A stretch of DNA of 64,000 bases from an uncultured Eubacteriales bacterium (GCA_949284175.1 CASDVE010000011.1:1-64000), one strand, 5' to 3'; positions 36,040-44,095 are shown, numbered from the stretch's first letter. Numbers and translations: made by a program. Notes: generated from the letters alone by a model not told the origin.

Positions 36040-36160
36040 AGTTTTGGATATATAAGGAGATGGATTCCATTGGATGAAAGCACTGTATGGCTAGATTCCA
36101 ATAGAAAATTGCTCTATGTTACTTTTCCGTTTGATACAACAAAAAGAAAGGAAGATTCAT

Positions 36161-36481
36161 ATGAAGAAAGTAACAGCAGGAAAAGATATTTTAGGTGATT
36201 TTGCACCAAAATTTGCAGAACTAAACGATGATGTTTTGTTTGGTCAGGTGTGGTCAAGAGAGGAACAGCTTTCTCCACGTGATAGAAGTATTGTTACAGT
36301 TGCTGCATTGGTGGCATCTGGAGTCTTGGACAGTTCTTTGAAAGGACATATGCAAAGAGCAAAGGAGAATGGAGTGACAAAAGAGGAAATGGTAGAGATT
36401 TTGACTCAACTAGCCTTTTATGGAGGATGGCCAAAAGCATGGGCAGCTTTTTATATGGCAAAGGAAGTGTACACAGAATAA
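36161..36481 (+). CDS. Carboxymuconolactone decarboxylase-like protein
   Basis: The 106-residue protein has the helical CMD fold pattern: QVWSREEQLSPRDRSIVTVA, LKGHMQRAKENGVTKEEMVE and YGGWPKAWAAFYMAKEVY. It lacks the CxxC of the AhpD peroxidase group, so it belongs to the cysteine-free branch, whose members are often paired with a cupin and sometimes fused to one. The start at 36161 follows AAAGGAAG; an upstream frame from 36116 lacks a site. Fifth gene of the operon. Confidence 0.87.
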   Translation: MKKVTAGKDILGDFAPKFAELNDDVLFGQVWSREEQLSPRDRSIVTVAALVASGVLDSSLKGHMQRAKENGVTKEEMVEILTQLAFYGGWPKAWAAFYMAKEVYTE

Positions 36482-36496
36482 ACAGGCGGTGAGAAC

Positions 36497-36985
36497 ATGA
36501 AAACATTAATTCTTTATTATTCCTATGGTGGGAATACCAAAAAAGTTGCAGAAATGATTCAGAAAGAAATTGGAGGCGATATGGAAGAAATCCATACAGT
36601 AAAGCCCTACATAGGAAGTTATAATTCTGTGGTTGAACAGGGAAAACGAGAAGTGGACAGTGGTTTTATGCCAGAAATAAAAGCAATTCAATCCGACCTT
36701 TCTAATTATGATAAGGTGATCCTCGGAACTCCTGTATGGTGGTATACCTTTGCCCCAGCGATGAAAACCTTTCTTGCACAATACAGTCTGTCTGGAAAAG
36801 AAGTCTATCCTTATGCTACAAATGGTGGTTGGATCGGACATACCTTTGAAGATGTGAAAGTAGCCTGCAAAGATGCCGATGTGAAGAAAGGATTGAATAT
36901 TGTTTTTGATGGCAATAGCATGAGAACTTCAGAAGAAGAGATTAAATCTTGGATTTTATATCAAAAGAAAGTCAAAAACGATTAG
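36497..36985 (+). CDS. Flavodoxin
   Basis: This 162-residue flavodoxin has the FMN phosphate loop YYSYGGNTKKVAEMI at residues 7-21 (the S-x-x-G-N-T-K pattern). Flavin-ring loops follow at LGTPVWWYTFAPAMKTFL and YATNGGWIGHTFEDV. Unlike the first gene of the operon, the canonical phosphate loop is intact. It is the last gene of the LysR-linked operon, 15 bases after the previous stop, and the region after it is degenerate mobile DNA. Confidence 0.9.
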   Translation: MKTLILYYSYGGNTKKVAEMIQKEIGGDMEEIHTVKPYIGSYNSVVEQGKREVDSGFMPEIKAIQSDLSNYDKVILGTPVWWYTFAPAMKTFLAQYSLSGKEVYPYATNGGWIGHTFEDVKVACKDADVKKGLNIVFDGNSMRTSEEEIKSWILYQKKVKND

Positions 36986-37041
36986 AAAGAATAAACGATT
37001 AGGATTAAAATATATTTTTTTGGAAGCTATATAGAACTTAT

Positions 37042-37359
37042 TTGGGGTATCGCTCAATCATTGATTTCGATGATTTTGCGACACCCCTTCTTTTTATGAA
37101 AAATGAGCTATCTATTGGAGAAAATTATGGAAAGATTTATGGGATCATTCGATATCCACAAAAGGTAGAGATGGAATGGCTATTAAAGATTGCAAATATT
37201 TCATCCAGTATTGTGAGCATTGGGGTTGATAAAAAAGTAAAGAAGAAAGGAAATGCAAGGAATTTCTTTAGTATTGATAGGAAGTTGTTTTGCTGTTGGA
37301 TTTTACTGTCATTTGAAATGGTGATAAAAACAAAGGTTGTCTATAGGCTTGGATTTTAA
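37042..37359 (+). pseudogene. Fragment of a conjugative-element VirB4-like N-terminus
   Basis: The first 60 residues of this frame (FATPLLFMKNELSIGENYG, KIYGIIRYPQKVEMEWLLKI, ANISSSIVSIGV) resemble the N-terminal region of VirB4/TraE-like ATPases from Firmicutes integrative elements, in which a G-x-x-Y-G-(R/K)-x-x-x-I-x-x-Y-P segment recurs. No ATPase domain follows and the rest of the frame is not recognisable. I infer a truncated remnant. The only available start is TTG at 37042, with no ribosome binding site. Confidence 0.5.
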
Positions 37360-37447
37360 CGATAAAAAATCAAGAAAAATAAAATAGAAAGATAAAAACA
37401 TTATTAAAATTATAATTATCTGTCAATATCTGGACTTGGAGTGTGAT

Positions 37448-37645
37448 ATGAGATATAATGGAAAGACTACAAATAAAAATAATAATAGTAATAAAAACAA
37501 AGGAAAAAGCCAGCCATATAATGGACAGATCAAAGATGATATGATTTATGTGGAAGGCTTTGGTTGGGTAAAATATAGCGGTGGCGGTTCTATTGTGCAT
37601 GATTTACCAGAGACAGGAACTGAGGAAATTGTTGCAGATATGTAA
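37448..37645 (+). CDS. Small ICE-associated protein, DUF6550-like, possibly remnant
   Basis: The 65-residue frame has an Asn/Lys-rich beginning and the sequence QIKDDMIYVEGFGWVKYSGG. The motif Y-V-(P/E)-G-F-G-(W/Y)-V is typical of small proteins in Clostridia conjugative transposons (DUF6550). Family members usually have an N-terminal membrane segment and a C-terminal N-G-N-K-I-G tail; both are missing here, so it is likely a decayed fragment. No clear ribosome binding site. Confidence 0.45.
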   Translation: MRYNGKTTNKNNNSNKNKGKSQPYNGQIKDDMIYVEGFGWVKYSGGGSIVHDLPETGTEEIVADM

Positions 37646-37705
37646 GAGAGAAAGGTTTATGAGTGGAGTGAAAAATAAGTTTTAATTTGTGAAGAGGTTT
37701 GATAA

Positions 37706-38338
37706 ATGAAAAAATGGTTAAATGAAATAAGAATGCCAGATACAAATATGAAGTTGTCTGTTAAAATAATATATAGTATGTTGATTTTATTTTTAGGAAT
37801 TTTTTTAGGCATATTTTCTAAGTGGCTTGATAATATGGTAATAGATGGAACAATATGGCGTCAATATTTATTGGAAACACTAGACCTAGGGAATGTATTT
37901 TCGTCATTGCCTATTTGGCTTTTAATAGCACTTGCTATTTCAGTTTATAGTGTATCATCATTAAGAGCAGGTTTGAATGTATTTCTATTTTTTATAGGAA
38001 TGTGTGCTAGTTATCATTGGTATAGCGTTATGTTTAGTGGATTTAATCCTCAAAGATATATGATGATATGGTATGGACTTACCTTATTATCTTCAATATT
38101 GGCGTTCATTTGTTGGTATGGAAAGGGAAAAACAATTATATCTTTAATAATAGATATATTGATATTAGCAATGATGATAAATTTTTGTTTTCATATTGGT
38201 ATTTGGTATTTTTCTTTTCACAGTGCAATAGATACTTTGATATTTATTATTTCAGTAATAATTTTATATAATACGCCCAAATATACGGTGATTAGTTTAT
38301 TTGGAGCTATTATGATAGCATTTGGTATTAATATTTAA
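37706..38338 (+). CDS. Multi-pass membrane protein of unknown function
   Basis: The 210-residue protein has about six hydrophobic helices (around residues 15-37, 65-83, 86-108, 112-132, 138-163 and 168-205). They are joined by very short loops. I do not recognise a family. AGAGG precedes the ATG and the frame is undisturbed, so it may be a live gene in an otherwise decayed stretch. Its very AT-rich codon use resembles the RiPP cluster more than the core genes. Confidence 0.55.
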   Translation: MKKWLNEIRMPDTNMKLSVKIIYSMLILFLGIFLGIFSKWLDNMVIDGTIWRQYLLETLDLGNVFSSLPIWLLIALAISVYSVSSLRAGLNVFLFFIGMCASYHWYSVMFSGFNPQRYMMIWYGLTLLSSILAFICWYGKGKTIISLIIDILILAMMINFCFHIGIWYFSFHSAIDTLIFIISVIILYNTPKYTVISLFGAIMIAFGINI

Positions 38339-38365
38339 TATTTCTTAAATGAAAAAGTAGAATAG

Positions 38366-38535
38366 TATGGACAGGCACTGCTTGATATTCCAGAATATCA
38401 GATGCAAGTGCTGGGAAAAGGTAGTGGTTGTTAATGATAAATCCAGTAACGGCTAAAATAATAGCACAACTAACAGCAAAAGCGATAACGGATGAGCAGG
38501 CGAGAAAACGCCTGCTTATTATTGTTGGGCTTTAG
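38366..38535 (+). pseudogene. Two overlapping ends of conjugative-element genes
   Basis: A frame ending at 38434 reads YGQALLDIPEYQMQVLGKGS, the C-terminus of a small ICE protein with its beginning lost. Its stop overlaps ATG 38434, which opens a 33-residue frame MINPVTAKIIAQLTAKAITD. That beginning resembles the CHAP/lysozyme-type cell-wall hydrolase of Clostridia ICEs. After a one-base frameshift the transmembrane segment GFSLFLVFTMLFLYN continues in the next frame, and then the sequence is replaced by the Rpn element. The preserved stop-start overlap indicates that this was once an ICE operon. Confidence 0.5.
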
Positions 38536-38543
38536 TCTGTTTC

Positions 38544-38572
38544 TTGTATTTACAATGCTTTTTCTGTATAAT
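38544..38572 (+). promoter_or_regulatory. Promoter of the Rpn-family element
   Basis: TTGTAT (38544-38549) and TATAAT (38567-38572) with a 17-base spacer lie 25 bases before the Rpn start codon, with AAAAGGAG between. Confidence 0.65.
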
Positions 38573-38596
38573 ACAAGGTAGAAAAGGAGAAGAAAA

Positions 38597-39502
38597 ATGA
38601 GCGATAAAACGAAGGCAGATATCATTTTCAAAGATTTTTGGAGAGTGAATGAAAGATTTGCTGATCTTTTCAATACGGTAGTATTTAAAGGAAAAGAAGT
38701 GATACGGCCAGAAGTGTTACAAGAAATGGATACGGATGTATCTGGCGTAATTGAATTTAAATAGTATAAAGAAACCATTGCTAGAACAAGAGATGTTGTA
38801 AAAAAGAGTCCTATGGAATTGAATTCGTTATGTTAGGCATTGAATCACAAAAAAATATTCACTATGCAATGCCACTTAGAACCATGATTTATGATGCACT
38901 TGGATATTTAAAAGAGTATCAAGATATTACGAGAAAACGAAAGAAAGAGAAAAAAGAAACACAAGAGGAATTTCTATCAAATATGAAAAAAGACGATCGG
39001 TTGCATCCGATTATCACAATTGTGATTTATTATGGCGAAACATTATGGGATGGACCATTTTCTCTTGGAGATATGATGATAGAAATGCCGCAGGAGATAA
39101 AAGATATTTTTATTGATTATCGAATGAACTTATTGCAAGTAAGAGATAGTAGTCAATATATCTTTCAAAATGGAGATGTACAAACTGTATTTGAAATTTC
39201 AAGAGCAGTATAGAAATCGGGATATTAAATCAGAGCTATTAACTGTGATTGGTAAAATTGCTGATTCAAAATCAATTATAAAACAAGGATTGGAAAATAA
39301 GGAAGGTGTTAATATGTGTAAGGCATTAGAAAATTTAGAAAATCAAGGTAAACAAAAAGGGTTAGAAATTGGAAGAGAAGAAGGGAAACTAGAAGCAGCA
39401 AAAGTGATGATAGAAAATGGAATGGACTTAGAATTCGTAGCAGAAAAACTGAATTTAAAGAAAGAGCTAGTAGAAAATTTTATAAAAGATAGGAAAAAAT
39501 AA
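38597..39502 (+). pseudogene. Rpn-family recombination-promoting nuclease/transposase, broken
   Basis: The start (MSDKTKADIIFKDFWRVNER, FADLFNTVVF) and later parts (MLGIESQKNIHYAMPLRTMI, HPIITIVIYYGETLWDGP, RNRDIKSELLTVIGKI) follow the order of the Rpn/PD-(D/E)XK transposase family. The gene is interrupted by a TAG at 38762-38764, a frameshift near 38812-38825 and another near 39180-39210. The C-terminal part, with GREEGKLEAAKVMIENGMDL, is still readable from 39170. At least three inactivating changes mean it cannot produce a full protein. Confidence 0.85.
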
Positions 39503-39520
39503 TATGTATACTAGCTTAAT

Positions 39521-39565
39521 TAAATATGTAAGTGAATGAAAAATGGCGTATAAAATATATTTAGA
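39521..39565 (+). repeat. 45-bp direct repeat, left copy (att-like)
   Basis: The 45 bases, starting TAAATATGTA and including the amidase start context GAAAAATGGCGTATA, match 50309-50353 with only two A/G differences. The right copy is the real 5' end of the amidase gene; this copy is followed by unrelated sequence after 14 codons. Confidence 0.85.
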
Positions 39566-39579
39566 ATAATATGATAAAT

Positions 39580-39643
39580 AAGACTTAGTTAGAAAACCTT
39601 GATATTATAAGGGTTTACACATTGGCTAAGTCTTAATTTTTTT
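39580..39643 (+). terminator. Terminator-like hairpin at the island's left edge
   Basis: AAGACTTAG and CTAAGTCTT form a 9-bp stem around a roughly 37-base loop, which itself contains AACCTTGATATTATAAGGGTT as a second hairpin. A run of T follows. Hairpins of this kind precede parA in some Clostridia ICEs. Confidence 0.6.
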
Positions 39644-39749
39644 GTAAAAATAGTAAATTTAGTAGTAAATGAAACTCATGTTAAAAACGGTAAATTTATA
39701 TTGTATATTTATTTGTTAAAACTGAATATAAATAGAAAGGGGTCCTAGA

Positions 39750-40050
39750 ATGAAAGTGATAGCGATTATGAATGAAAAGGGTGGTGTTGAAAAAACAATT
39801 ACAGCCACTTCACTTTCTTATCTATTGCCAATGTGAGGTAAGAGAGTTTGTTTGATTGATTTTGATGGACAAGGTCATTCCAGTATTATCTTTGGTGTGA
39901 AAAATAAAAATCAATGGAAGATTCCAGTTAGAACTTTGATAAGAAAGATAATGGAATAAGAAGTGGAGCTTTGGCAAGGGGAGTATGAGTAAGATTTTAC
40001 TAAAGAAACAGAATTTGAGGTTGGGAGATAAGTTAAAATTAAAGTAGTCC
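39750..40050 (+). pseudogene. ParA/Soj-type partition ATPase, broken
   Basis: The frame begins MKVIAIMNEKGGVEKTITA, a damaged version of the deviant Walker A K-G-G-V-G-K-T-T. It hits a TGA at 39835-39837, after which GKRVCLIDFDGQGHSSIIF continues in the same frame. Further stops follow. The second Gly of the Walker motif is Glu and one Thr is Ile, so even the start would be inactive. ParA of this type is carried by integrative elements of Clostridia. The AT-rich run before it (39650-39720) contains repeats of GTAAATTTA. Confidence 0.8.
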
Positions 40051-40279
40051 TTCAAAAAAATTTGAAATATCTGCATGGAAAATCTTACTCAGTGCTACTA
40101 ATTCACTCGCTTTGATATTCATTCTATTCGTTTCAAGTTTTGCATGTTTATATGGAAATAGGAATACGAGTAGGAATGTTATTGATACAGGATATTTTTA
40201 TGATATAATGTAGACAAATAAATTGGAATTTTTGAATATGAAGAGCAATTTAATTTGATAATGAATATATGGAGGAACT

Positions 40280-40747
40280 ATGATACTTATTAAGCAAATA
40301 GAGGATGTAAATGAAAAGAAAATGATAACAAGAAAGATATTAGAGTCTCTTCCAGAGTGGTTTGGTATTTCAGAAGTAAGGGAAGAGTATATTGAAAAAA
40401 GTGCTGACAATTTATTTTTAACAGCTTATGATAAAGATAATCCTGTAGGATTTTTATATTTGTATGAGACAGGAAAAGATACAGTAGAGCTATATGTGAT
40501 GGGAATACTAAAAGCATATCACCGAAAAGGAATTGGAAAGTCTCTTTTTGAAAGTGTGAAGGAAAAAGCAATAGCTAAGGGATATTCCTTTATTCAAGTT
40601 AAAACTGTTCAAATGGGAAAATATGATGAATATGATAAAACGAATCAATTTTATCAGTCATTAGGGTTTAAGGAATTTGAAGTGTTTCCTACATTATGGG
40701 ATAAATGGAATCCGTGTCAGATATATGTCATGTCATTAAAGGCTTAG
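40280..40747 (+). CDS. GNAT-family N-acetyltransferase
   Basis: The 155-residue protein is a complete GNAT domain. DNPVGFLYLYETGKDTVELY forms the central strands, MGILKAYHRKGIGKSLFESV carries the acetyl-CoA-binding R-x-x-G-I-G-K/R loop, and FYQSLGFKEFEVF is the last conserved segment. Substrate unknown. GGAGG precedes the ATG. It is the first intact gene inside the 45-bp repeats and stands apart from the RiPP cluster by about 400 bases, so a role in that system is possible but not indicated. Confidence 0.88.
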   Translation: MILIKQIEDVNEKKMITRKILESLPEWFGISEVREEYIEKSADNLFLTAYDKDNPVGFLYLYETGKDTVELYVMGILKAYHRKGIGKSLFESVKEKAIAKGYSFIQVKTVQMGKYDEYDKTNQFYQSLGFKEFEVFPTLWDKWNPCQIYVMSLKA

Positions 40748-41161
40748 TGCTGTAATAGATAACTTCCAGTTTTCTGAATTGGAAAAATTTTAGTTTTATT
40801 AGTAAGTGTTTCAAATGTTTCTATATTTGCAAGTGATTGCTCCTTATATTCCATCAAGTAAATAGATGAGACAAGGCTCTAAATATATAACTCCTATCGA
40901 TGAAATAAAGAAACTTGCCTTTAGTTCATTAGGGAAAAACAATTATTAAAGGCACTTAAGTAAATTGGATGAAATTGATGAAATTACTAAACTTGCAAAG
41001 AACTACATATTAATAATTTCATGTTTTAATAATCATATTTTCGCAAATCATGGATGTTAGGAGGAAGAACCTACATTTGAATCAGAGAGAATTAATTGTG
41101 TTGATGAAATATTTTTGATAAAATTGATACATTTATATTGGTTAAGAAAGGGGTAGAGTGT
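40748..41161. other. Gene-free stretch before the two-component system
   Basis: I find no credible gene here. Short open runs are interrupted and no ribosome binding site leads into one. The sequence looks like decayed coding DNA, but I could not identify a source. The last 40 bases contain a possible -10 (TAAAAT) and the site AAGAAAGGGG for the response regulator. Confidence 0.4.
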
Positions 41162-41899
41162 ATGAAGGTGGCAATTTGCGATGATGACTTAAATCATTGT
41201 GGAATTTTGGAAAGGTATCTTTTGAATATCTCGAAAAAGTATATCAATCTTATAGTGGATATAGATGTGTATCAATCTGGAGAAGAATTATTGCAGATAA
41301 TAGAAACTGAAAAGGTGAGACCACAGATTCTGTTTTTAGATATGGAGATGGAACAGATGAATGGAATAGAAACAGCCCGAAAACTTAGGAGTAAAGATCG
41401 TAGTATGTTGATTATATATGTGACCAGTTATGATAAATATACGTTGAGTAGTTTTGAAGTATCACCGTTTCGATATCTCTTAAAGCCGGTTGATTTTGAA
41501 AAGATTGAGCAGGTATTTTCAGCAGCGGTGGATGATATTTTAAATAATCATGCTAGCTTGTTCTTTAAACACAACCATGAACAGATTCAGATAAATTGTG
41601 AAGAAGTAATTTCTATTGTATCTGAAAATGGTCGTATGCTCAGGATAATTACCAAAGAAGAGAGACCACAAAATTTATTTTATGCAAAGATAAAGGATAT
41701 TGAAAAACAACTGAATCCTTTTGTCTTTGTGAAAGTAAATCAGGGAACTATCATTAATTTAAACTTTGTCCATATTATTTCCAGTGATGAGGTTCATATG
41801 ACTACTGGAGAAATTATTTCAATCAGTCGTGGAAGAAAAAAAGCAGTAAAGGAGGCGTATAGCCTTTATGTGAAAAGGAAGATTGGTATATGTCTATAA
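41162..41899 (+). CDS. LytTR-family response regulator
   Basis: The 245-residue regulator has a receiver domain with the acidic pocket in AICDDD and phosphoacceptor Asp60 in LFLDMEMEQMNG. YVTSYDKYTLSSF and LKPVDFEKI supply the conserved Thr/Ser and Lys. Residues about 140-240 are a LytTR DNA-binding domain (FFKHNHEQIQINCEEVISIV, FVFVKVNQGTIINLNFVHII, SRGRKKAVKEAY). AgrA-type regulators of this kind control bacteriocin and quorum-sensing operons and bind phased direct repeats. Such repeats occur at 43376-43414. ATG 41162 is chosen; the kinase gene overlaps its 3' end by ten bases. Confidence 0.92.
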   Translation: MKVAICDDDLNHCGILERYLLNISKKYINLIVDIDVYQSGEELLQIIETEKVRPQILFLDMEMEQMNGIETARKLRSKDRSMLIIYVTSYDKYTLSSFEVSPFRYLLKPVDFEKIEQVFSAAVDDILNNHASLFFKHNHEQIQINCEEVISIVSENGRMLRIITKEERPQNLFYAKIKDIEKQLNPFVFVKVNQGTIINLNFVHIISSDEVHMTTGEIISISRGRKKAVKEAYSLYVKRKIGICL

Positions 41900-43173
41900 T
41901 TGAAATTAGTTTATTTTGTTTTTTGATTATTTTAATAACTGTATTACAGAGCGCTATCGTGTATATATATTTCGGGGAATTTTTCAGTTTTCGGTTCGAG
42001 AAGAGACTTTTTCTTATTATTACTTTTTTCTACATGCTTGTAATCAAGTTTGTAAATGGAAAGATTTTGATTCGATTAGTATTGTTGCTTCTTTTTCTTT
42101 TTTTATTGACAGCATTTGCTTTACTGGGTTCTATTGAAAAGAAAATTTATCATGTTTTATCCTTTACATTCAGCTTGACTTTGTGTGAACTTACATTTTC
42201 TACACTCAGTGGTGAAAATGGAATAGATATACAGACGGAGTATTTAAAATGGATTTCAATTTATTTTTTGATTAATATCATTTTTTTTCTTCTTCTTATC
42301 ATAATTATAAAGATCTTAATGTATTTTCGAGAAAAAAATGGCGAAGGTTTAACAAACAAGGAATACTTATTGTTATCTATTATTCCATTGGCATCACTTA
42401 TTATTATATATGTTTCAACAAATACGCTTTACCTATCTAAAAGCATTATTTGTGTTTGCCTTATTTTTATTAATTTGAGTTATATTATTATATATGATAG
42501 AATTGCAAAGAAAAATTATGAGATACATAGATTTTCAGTTATTGAAGAGCAAAATCATTATTATCAAGAGCGAATTAAGAATCAGCAGGAATTAGCAAGA
42601 ATGAGACATGATTTGAAAAATATTCTGATTACCATTGATTCCTTTATTTTAAAGAATGATATTCAGGCAATAAAAAAACAACTACAAGTATTGTTGGAAA
42701 TCAAGACACTTTGCTATGATGAATTCACTGGATGTGTAGCCATAGATTCGATATTAAGTGTTAAAATACAGAAAATGAAAGAGAATAGTATTATTTGTAA
42801 TCATAACCTTCAAATTCCTAGTGATTTAAAGATTGAGGATAACAGTATTTTGGATATCAGTGCGATCTTAGGGAATCTGTTGGATAATGCCATTGAAGCT
42901 GTGCTTCGGTTAGAAAAAGATAGAGAAAGGAAAATTGATATTGTGATACAATACAATAATGGTAAATTGATATTTAATATTCAGAATACATCGAATCAAG
43001 TATTGACTGATTTTTCTCAGGTCTTAATCAGGTCCGAAAAGGGAAGAGAAAGATATGGTATAGGGATTAGCAGTATTAAGGAACGTGTTGATCGACTGAA
43101 AGGATATTATGATTTTTGTTATGAGAATGGTCAGTATACTGCACTAGTTGTACTTCCAATTGAAAATAGTTAG
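41890..43173 (+). CDS. GHKL sensor histidine kinase (AgrC-like)
   Basis: The N-terminal 200 residues contain about six membrane helices and no large extracellular domain, as in peptide-sensing AgrC/VirS kinases. The cytoplasmic part has the phosphoacceptor His240 in ARMRHDLKNILITIDSF, the N box ILGNLLDNAIEAVLRL (about 326-341) and the G box YGIGISSIKERVDRLKGYY. The gene overlaps the response regulator. No agrB or agrD lies nearby, so the ligand is probably either the product of the adjacent RiPP operon or an external signal. A terminator follows directly. Confidence 0.93.
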   Translation: MSIIEISLFCFLIILITVLQSAIVYIYFGEFFSFRFEKRLFLIITFFYMLVIKFVNGKILIRLVLLLLFLFLLTAFALLGSIEKKIYHVLSFTFSLTLCELTFSTLSGENGIDIQTEYLKWISIYFLINIIFFLLLIIIIKILMYFREKNGEGLTNKEYLLLSIIPLASLIIIYVSTNTLYLSKSIICVCLIFINLSYIIIYDRIAKKNYEIHRFSVIEEQNHYYQERIKNQQELARMRHDLKNILITIDSFILKNDIQAIKKQLQVLLEIKTLCYDEFTGCVAIDSILSVKIQKMKENSIICNHNLQIPSDLKIEDNSILDISAILGNLLDNAIEAVLRLEKDRERKIDIVIQYNNGKLIFNIQNTSNQVLTDFSQVLIRSEKGRERYGIGISSIKERVDRLKGYYDFCYENGQYTALVVLPIENS

Positions 43174-43182
43174 TTTTAAGGA

Positions 43183-43228
43183 GCTGTCGCTTTAACGATT
43201 ATAAAAATCGTGAAGCGGCAGTTTTTAT
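43183..43228 (+). terminator. Terminator of the two-component genes
   Basis: GCTGTCGCTTTAACGATT and AATCGTGAAGCGGCAG pair around a short A/T loop and end in GTTTTTAT. It separates regulator transcription from the RiPP operon. Confidence 0.9.
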
Positions 43229-43317
43229 ATACTAGGAAATCTAATTTCCTAGTATATAAAAATGCACCACATGGGAAACGATGCATAGCACACTATATTC
43301 TAGTTGTAGAATATAGT
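43226..43317. repeat. Two perfect inverted repeats upstream of the RiPP operon
   Basis: TATATACTAGGAAAT (43226-43240) and ATTTCCTAGTATATA (43244-43258) form a perfect 15-bp palindrome with a three-base centre. ACTATATTCTA (43292-43302) and TAGAATATAGT (43307-43317) form a second, 11-bp one. A shortened relative of the first (AGGAAATtgcATTTCCT) lies at 60207-60223. Confidence 0.8.
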
Positions 43318-43375
43318 GCAGTCAAATCTATAAATAATTTTGTTCTAAATGATAATGTTTTTGTAAATATATAAT

Positions 43376-43451
43376 TTTTGCAAAATACTACATTTTCTTT
43401 TGCAGAATACTACAATTTCAGGCATAGTAGCATATTTTAGTATATACTACA
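43376..43451 (+). promoter_or_regulatory. LytTR-type direct repeats and promoter of the RiPP operon
   Basis: TTTTGCAAAATACTACA starts at 43376 and TTTTGCAGAATACTACA at 43398, exactly 22 bases apart, i.e. on the same face of the helix. A third half-site, TATACTACA, is at 43443-43451 and overlaps a possible -10 (TATACT, 43443-43448). Paired direct repeats with roughly two-turn phasing upstream of a weak promoter are the known target layout of LytTR regulators such as AgrA. The ribosome binding site AGAGGAGG follows at 43463-43470. Confidence 0.7.
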
Positions 43452-43483
43452 AACAACTTAAGAGAGGAGGAAAAGCCGAAATA

Positions 43484-44095
43484 ATGGATGATTCATGGCA
43501 AAGAAAATATGCATTGCTAATTGCAATCGCTATCTCAGTGTTTTCTGCATTTATGCTTCTCTTCCTGATGATATGCTTTGGATTTCTTCCTGTTAGGACG
43601 ATAGAAGGAAGCATGTTTATAGGATTGACGTTGCCAACAATAGTATCACTGTATCTGTTTCCTAAGTTATGTCAGAGTGTATTGATGTCTGAAAGCAATA
43701 AATTTCTTAAAGAGATGAATAAAAAATGGAAATCAATTCTATACCTAGTTGTTTTCTCTATTTTATATGGAGTAATGTATAGGAGGGAATTTGAATCCAT
43801 TCCCATGATTTGTATAGTTATATTTCATTATACAATAGTTAGTCTAGGTGAAGAATTTACATATAGAAAACTTATTTTAAGACTTTTAAATATAAGATAT
43901 AAAACATGGGTTGCGATCATTATAAGTGCAATTATGTTCTCTTTTATTCTACATATAAATGAGAATCTGATTTTAAATTTACTAATACGTTTTCCGATGG
44001 GGATAGTTTTTGGATGCGTTGCAGTAAAAACAAATTCTATTGCATATACTGTAGTGTTGCATACAATTTATAATCTGATAGTATTGATTTTGTAG
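43484..44095 (+). CDS. CPBP-family intramembrane metalloprotease
   Basis: The 203-residue membrane protein has about six helices and the CPBP/Abi catalytic motif EEFTYR (Glu123-Glu124, Arg128), with the second motif FSFILH ending at His157 and an Asn in NLLIRF and following. CPBP proteins in bacteriocin loci act in precursor maturation or self-immunity. It is the first gene of the RiPP operon. ATG 43484 is 13 bases after AGGAGG, slightly far; a TTG at 43400 lies inside the regulator-binding repeats and is less likely. Confidence 0.87.
   Translation: MDDSWQRKYALLIAIAISVFSAFMLLFLMICFGFLPVRTIEGSMFIGLTLPTIVSLYLFPKLCQSVLMSESNKFLKEMNKKWKSILYLVVFSILYGVMYRREFESIPMICIVIFHYTIVSLGEEFTYRKLILRLLNIRYKTWVAIIISAIMFSFILHINENLILNLLIRFPMGIVFGCVAVKTNSIAYTVVLHTIYNLIVLIL

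Noticed and set aside
41162..43483. An agrBD-type pheromone system accompanying the AgrA/AgrC-like pair.
   Set aside because: No AgrB-like peptidase or short AgrD-like frame was found on either strand around the pair; the intergenic region 43229-43483 has no usable start with a ribosome binding site except that of the CPBP gene.
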